From Larix sibirica (lineage: Eukaryota > Streptophyta > Pinopsida > Pinales > Pinaceae), in NCBI GenBank assembly GCA_004151065.3, contig NWUY0303907366.1, forward strand, positions 1-11,831: DNA of 11,831 bases, in the 5' to 3' direction. Both the position numbers and the translations under genes were made by a program. The notes below the pieces were generated by a model. That model did no database searches and was not told where the DNA came from. It worked only from the letters and a program-made list of their open reading frames with translations. Of this stretch, positions 7,495 through 11,831 are shown piece by piece (positions within the stretch are counted from its first letter, which is position 1; each line of letters opens with the position of its first letter).

Positions 7495-7584
7495 ATTCCT
7501 ATAAATGTTGTTTTTTGTCTTTTGTACTTTTTGCTTGATTTGCTTGTATGAATGGTGAATTGGTGAATACTCATATAAAAATAA
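7495..7584. other. Native flank of LINE-A, 3' side
   Basis: T-rich sequence between SINE-2 and the LINE-A tail. The bases ending at 7584 (ACTCATATAAAAATAA) should be repeated beyond 11831 if LINE-A made a target-site duplication. Confidence 0.5.
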
Positions 7585-8075
7585 TTTTTTTTTTTACGAG
7601 AACGGTTAAGTTTTGGATTAAAAGCAATGGCTAGCCACTGAAACGGTTACAGTCAGAGTGTAGCTCAAACTCGAGACAACAGATCTAATTCGGCCGGTTT
7701 AGACTTGCAGAAGATGATAAAAACAAAGATTATAATCGGAGAGAGGTAGAAAGCAGGCCAGATGCTTTTAACTCCATAATTTCCCCAGAGTTGAAGAACT
7801 GATCTTAACTTCACGATATCCTCCATTTGAGATTGATAGACAGCCTGATGCGCGTTTCTGAATTAGATCTTCATGCTTGGCCTTGCTATCCGATACCAAA
7901 CCTTTCAAGAGAGAGATTGGAAGAGTAAAGGAACTTTCCAGGTTGCTTCAGAAGATCACTGGCTAAAAGACAGAGAGGTCGAGATCTTATATTGATCCAA
8001 GCTAATCGCAGCCGTCTAGAGTTTGAGGGTGAGCATTCCCAGGCAATTCGAATTCCCGCAATGATAAGTTTAGTC
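7585..8075 (-). other. LINE-A 3' UTR and oligo(A) tail
   Basis: Non-coding sequence after the ORF2 stop. On the minus strand it ends CCAAAACTTAACCGTTCTCGT followed by A11 (complement of 7585-7595). Short open frames on the minus strand here have no similarity to anything I know and are taken as chance. Confidence 0.75.
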
Positions 8076-8534
8076 TTAGGGTATGATGTCATGACTTTCA
8101 ATACCATTTATCAAAAGAGCCCCGTTGCTCAGAGACGCCCCTCTGTTTGCTTCGACATCTGCTAAAGAGTTAAGCTGCCTTAAAACACGATAAAAACTTA
8201 TAGAGTTGAATTTCTTCACCAAAAGAATGATTTTCTGAAGAATGTGATTGAGCTTGAGGTTCTTGGGCGTATTTTGAGTGATAATAGCCTTTATTATCAG
8301 TCTTGAGTCACCGAAGACAGCCAGATTGTTGATATTTTTGTTGTAAGCTTGACGCAGACCTTGCCACAGAGCTAAAGCTTCTGCCTTATTGTTCGTGTCT
8401 TTTCCTAGACCCCAAGCAAGGGAGAGATTAGTATTTCCATCAGGATCCAAAAGAATTCCACCCCCACCGGCCACTCCTGGATTACCTTTGGCAGCACCGT
8501 CGAAGAACAGATAGTTCTTATTCAGGCTGTTCCT
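8076..8534 (-). other. LINE-A RNase H domain
   Basis: Reads FFDGAAKGNPGVAGGGGI, NNKAEALAL, GDSRLII and SLADVEAN. The four catalytic acidic residues are D (8499-8501), E (8379-8381), D (8307-8309) and D (8157-8159), so this domain is complete and its active site intact. It would remove RNA from the RNA-DNA hybrid after reverse transcription. A TAG at 8535 directly precedes the block, which cuts it off from the rest of ORF2. Plant L1 lineages differ in whether they carry this domain; both LINEs here do. Confidence 0.92.
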
Positions 8535-8984
8535 CTATCTGATGAAATCTTGCTCTTCCATGCAAATTTCCCAGCTATCATCGACTCTTGTGGGGATTAC
8601 TTCAGGAGAGTGAAGAGAAGGGACGAGTTTCTTGAGCCATAGAGACTCTTCCGAATCGAGATAGGTTGAGTTTTTGCTTGTAGGTAGAAAGGATAGGGTG
8701 TCTTCAAGCAAAGCTCTAGCTTTTACAGCCACAATGGATGAGGTGCAAGTTTTGTTTCAAAACAGCCTGTTGTTCCTTTCTAGCCAGATTTTCCATAAAA
8801 CAAACTTGGGGAGCAAGTTCCAGCACTATTTTAACTGTTCTTTTTTATTTAGCGAGAAAGGGCAGAAGGACTCCCATGATTTTAGGAGTTCAGAGAGATC
8901 CCACATAAGGTGGATTAGAGTAGGCTCAAAATCCAAAGCTTTCCCCCAAACTTCCTTAGCGTAGGGGCAGAGGAGAAGAAGATG

Positions 8985-9992
8985 TTATGAGGTTTCTTCC
9001 TCCAGGCAGCATAAAGGGCATCTAGAAGACCCTTCCCAGCCCCTTTTTCTAAGATTTTCATTCGTCAGAATGCTCTTGTGAGTCAACGTCCATATGAACA
9101 TGTCTATTTTTGGAAGGGATTTGGTAGACCAGATTGCTTTCCAAACTGGTGTATCCAGTGGAACAGGAGGGATTCCAAGGAGAAATTTATAGTCAGCTGT
9201 AGCCGTATATTTTTCGGAAGTATATCCCCAACATCTTGAGTCTTTAAAGCGAGTTGAGATAGGTGTCTTCCCCTGCAGATGAAAGCAAAGATTTTTAACT
9301 TCATCATTTAATACCTCGGGACTGTTTCCAAGGTCCCAACCTTTCCAGGATTTCTCATTATCATCGTTCCAAGTCGAGATGTCCCAGAGGGTTTTCTGAT
9401 TGTTGGACATGAGCCAGGTTTTAATATTTCCCATGCCATCTTGATTGCTTAATGAAAGATCTCTCAAAATCGAATCCTCCCAGATTCTGATATGTTTTCC
9501 ATTCCCTGGAGACCACGAAAGATTTGATTGGAAGAAATCTAGAGTTCTTTGACAGAGCGCAAAAATTGGAGATCCTTTGGGGCTCTTAGGAGGCTGATTT
9601 AGGCACCGGAGGTGAGGGCCATGGAAGTACTTTTTCCAGATGATAGATTTGCTCCAAGTAAGCTTGCCTGAAATTAAATTCCAGAGAATTTTGGCTCCGA
9701 GGGCAAGGTTTTGGGTACTGATCACCCGAAGCTGAAGTCCTCCTTCCAAACGAGGTTTGATAACTTTCCCCCACCCGACAAGATGGAGCCTCCTTTCGTT
9801 ATGCTTTCCTCCTTCCCAAAGGAAAGGTCTTAGCAGGGTGTCAATTTTAAGGACAATCGAGTTCGGGGCAAGAAGCATGGTGCTTTGGAAGACGGGAATG
9901 CTAGAAAGAACGGACTTTAGCAGGACCACTTTGCCTGCCAGGTTCAACCACGAAGATCCCCAGGAATGAATTCTGATTTTTAGTTTGTCCAA
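8985..9992 (-). other. LINE-A RT thumb/connection and start of zinc-binding domain
   Basis: An open block of 335 codons in the same frame as the RT. It opens with KIRIHSWGSSWLNLAGKVVL and continues through FLWEGG and GGLQLRV, typical of the region after RT in plant LINEs. Near the end are WKAIWSTKSLPKIDMFIWTL and RCPLCCLEEETS, the first cysteines of the zinc-binding RT domain. The domain resumes after the TAA at 8985 with HLLLLCPYAKEVW, so the CxxC...H...C pattern is complete apart from the stop. This domain is thought to help bind template RNA. Confidence 0.9.
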
Positions 9993-10001
9993 AATAGGGA
10001 G

Positions 10002-11150
10002 CTAGTGAGAAGATTTTGGGGATGTTTTGAAGATTGGCACTCCCAGGTATTTGAACGAGTCCCAAGTTGTGAAGCCTTCCATGCCCAGAACTCTAGTGAT
10101 ATCTAACATATCCCTAGGAGTGCAGTTCCACCCGTAGACTTTGCTCTTCATGAAGTTGATATTGTTTCCCGACATCTCATTGTAAGTGTCTAACTCATTT
10201 TTAAAATTACGGGCTGAGTGGACACTAGCACCTCCCAATAGCAGTGTGTCGTCAACAAACTGGGCGTGGTTTATATCTTTGATTCCGACCGCCATTCTTA
10301 GACCTGATAAAGATTGGAGATGCTGGCAATGATCAAGTTGGAAGCTCAAGACCAAGGCTTTGATTGCAAAGAGCAGAGGTGACAAGGGGCATCCTTGCCT
10401 CAAGCCCCGTGAAGCTTTGAAAAACCCAGCAGCACGCCCATTTACCATGGGGGCAATCCATGGAGAACCTACATAAGCCTTGATCCAACTTATAAAACCA
10501 GGAGCAAATCCAAAATTTTCCATAGCTTTAAAGAGAAAATCATGATTTACTCTGTAAAAGGCATTTGCTAAATCTAACTTGATGACCATACCTTTTTCTT
10601 TTCGTTGACTGCTTGAGTGAATTGCCTCCTGTACGAGGATGATGTTGTCCAAGATTTGGCGACCTTTGATGAACCCTCCTTGATTCTTAGGGATTATGGC
10701 TGGAAGAAGATTTTTGAGTCTGGTCGCTATAACCTTGGTGATTATCTTGTATCCAGTGTTGCATAAGGATATTGGGCGAAACCTGCTGAAGTTGATTGCA
10801 CCTTTTGCTTTAGGGATAAGCGCCAAGAAGGCTGAGTTGGTACTACCTCCAATTTTGTTGATATGTTGGGACTTTAGGACCATTCTGTGCAGATCTTCTT
10901 TGATGATAGGCCAACAAGCCTTGAAGAAGCGATTAGTGAATCCATCCGGGCCGGGGGCCTTGTCGGCTTCCATTTGATCAAGCGCTGCTTTAATTTCATT
11001 GAGTTTCACCGGGGCTGTCAGAATCATATTTGTCTCATATTGAACAAGCTTAGGGATCAAAGAGATAGGGTAGGAGTTGCCATTGACCAGATTATCAGTA
11101 ATTTCAGTATAAAGATCTTTGAAAAATGAGTGGGATGCCTGCTTTATTCC
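10002..11150 (-). other. LINE-A reverse transcriptase domain
   Basis: The longest open block (352 codons from 11060 to 10002) holds nearly all of RT. Visible motifs: KAPGPDGF (10938-10961), SRFRPISLCN, QGGFIKGRQILDNI, motif A KLDLANAFYRV (catalytic D at 10572-10574), motif B GLRQGCPLSPLLF (from 10406 down), motif C FVDD (10248-10259) and SFKYLGVPIF. Catalytic aspartates are intact. In motif A the second acidic position, D in nearly all relatives (AFDRV), is Y (TAC at 10554-10556), probably a later mutation. TAG at 10002 separates this block from the thumb region. Confidence 0.93.
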
Positions 11151-11555
11151 ATCGAAGTCCTAGATGTCTTGATCTTGATGATGGATTTCCTTGACTATTT
11201 TGAATTGCTTTCTGGCCTCTGCCTGCTTATGGAAGAACCTAGTGTTTTTGTCTTTGGCTTCAAGCCAAAGACTTCTAGATTTTATCTTCCAGTAATTTTC
11301 TTCCTCACAACAAGCTTGATGCAACTCCCTTTGTAGCTTTGCTTCACGGGTAAGGAGATCATTGGTGATGATGCTCTCTTCGAGTAGCAGCTAATGCTCC
11401 TCCAGAAGCTTTTGCGCTTCTTTCTTCTTGAAGGCAGGGGTTTTAAGCAATTTAGCCCACTTTTTGAGTTCATATTTAAGTCGCCTTGATTTTTCTTCCC
11501 AAACGAAGAAAGGTGAGCCACGAATTGGGGCACTCCAGCTTTGGGAGACAATCTC

Positions 11556-11831
11556 CTAGAAGCCCTCCTGAGTTAACCAAGCCGGACTAAATCTGAAAGG
11601 GATTGGCCTTAGGGTCTTTTCTTGAGAAATTTCCAGTAGAATTGGCTTATGATCTGACACGCTGTGGGGCAGAATTTTAGAATAGGCTGATAGTCCATAC
11701 AATAGGAGAGAGTTTTGAACCAAGAATCTATCAAGTCTGGAAGCAATATGACCTAGTCCCAGTCTTTTGTTTGACCAAGTGTACTTTCCTTTGGCAGGTT
11801 TGATATCCTCCAAGTCCCATTCCAAGATGAG
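11556..11831 (-). other. LINE-A endonuclease domain, C-terminal part
   Basis: Reads KYTWSNKRLGLGHIASRLDR and then HSVSDHKPILLEI. SRLDR and SDHKPI are conserved C-terminal motifs of the apurinic-type endonuclease of L1 elements; the D and H of SDH are catalytic. This domain makes the first nick at the target. It is cut by the window edge, so its amino-terminal motifs cannot be judged. The first premature TAG (11556) lies just after it, in the linker to RT. Confidence 0.9.

Larger units (their letters stand above)
7585..11831 (-). mobile_element. LINE-A: L1-type non-LTR retrotransposon, 5' end outside window
   Basis: A minus-strand LINE of at least 4.2 kb. From high to low coordinates: end of the apurinic-type endonuclease domain, RT, zinc-binding domain, RNase H, a 3' UTR of about 490 bp and an A11 tail (complement of T7585-7595). 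ORF1 and the start of the endonuclease would lie beyond 11831. This domain order is that of plant L1-type elements with an acquired RNase H. The protein is clearly different from LINE-B, so they are separate families. The 5' copy of its target-site duplication would lie outside the window and cannot be checked. Confidence 0.92.
8076..11831 (-). pseudogene. LINE-A ORF2 (endonuclease, RT, RNase H) with eight stops and one continuous frame
   Basis: About 1,250 codons in a single frame, running from the window edge to a TAA at 8076-8078, with no frameshift. ORF2 protein would nick target DNA, copy the LINE RNA at the nick and remove the RNA strand. In-frame stops are TAG at 11556-11558, 11391-11393, 11160-11162, 10002-10004, 8826-8828 and 8535-8537, TAA at 8985-8987 and TGA at 8757-8759. 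Each can be explained by one transition from CAG, TGG, CAA or CGA. The segments between stops keep good LINE similarity, so the copy is dead but not very old, or its source was already damaged. The 8076 stop is taken as the true end because the family's ILLDP...NGxxS-type tail (here LLINGIESHDIIP) ends there. Confidence 0.9.

Noticed and set aside
7299-7600. Shared 3' tail between SINE-2 and LINE-A
   Set aside because: Only GT before the A run and loosely similar pyrimidines agree (TTTTGT versus TCTCGT), too little to support partnership.
10696-11336. Three plus-strand open frames opposite LINE-A ORF2
   Set aside because: They are antisense shadows of strongly conserved RT codons and show no similarity of their own.
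11282-11551. Minus-strand open frame in the LINE-A linker
   Set aside because: It is in another frame. The true ORF2 frame continues through here with LINE-like sequence (for example LEAKDKNTRFFHKQA) and two TAG stops.

Overview
This window looks like nuclear DNA from a vascular plant, in a stretch made almost entirely of dead retrotransposons. Evidence: two LINEs of the plant L1 type with an RNase H domain at the end of ORF2, a decayed Ty3/gypsy pol of the type found in flowering-plant genomes, two tRNA-derived SINEs, long AT-rich spacers, and no bacterial-style gene layout. The species cannot be told from the sequence. I see no intact host gene, RNA gene or CRISPR array, and every recognisable coding region is broken.

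Layout, left to right. 1-668: AT-rich spacer with one imperfect ~50-bp direct repeat. 669-3326: a 5'-truncated LINE on the minus strand (called LINE-B). It has an oligo(A) tail, a stop-riddled ORF2 from mid-RT to RNase H, a 5' junction that seems to carry a copy of its own flank, and a ~49-bp target-site duplication. 3327-3582: AT-rich spacer. 3583-6560: Ty3/gypsy pol remnant on the minus strand, read from high to low coordinates as protease, an RNase H-like domain, RT and RT-linked RNase H. It has many stops and frameshifts and no visible gag, integrase or LTRs. A plus-strand SINE with a 17-bp duplication sits inside the first RNase H-like domain. 6561-7584: non-coding DNA, perhaps an LTR, with a three-unit 36-bp array of G/C palindromes, a GA microsatellite and a second SINE on the minus strand. 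7585-11831: a longer LINE on the minus strand (LINE-A), from its A11 tail through the 3' UTR and ORF2 to the end of the endonuclease domain, where the window ends.

Relations between parts. The elements suggest layered insertions into an old gypsy copy. Two observations tie the non-LTR elements together. LINE-B and the first SINE share almost the same last ten bases before their A tails, and both target sites read TT/AT at the inferred first nick, as expected if one L1-type machinery moved both. LINE-A ORF2 keeps a single reading frame over about 3.75 kb and is broken only by eight stop codons, six of them TAG, which points to decay by base transitions rather than indels. I found no new multi-gene system. 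The points worth following are the shared LINE/SINE tail, the LINE-B junction, the gypsy domain order and the palindromic array.
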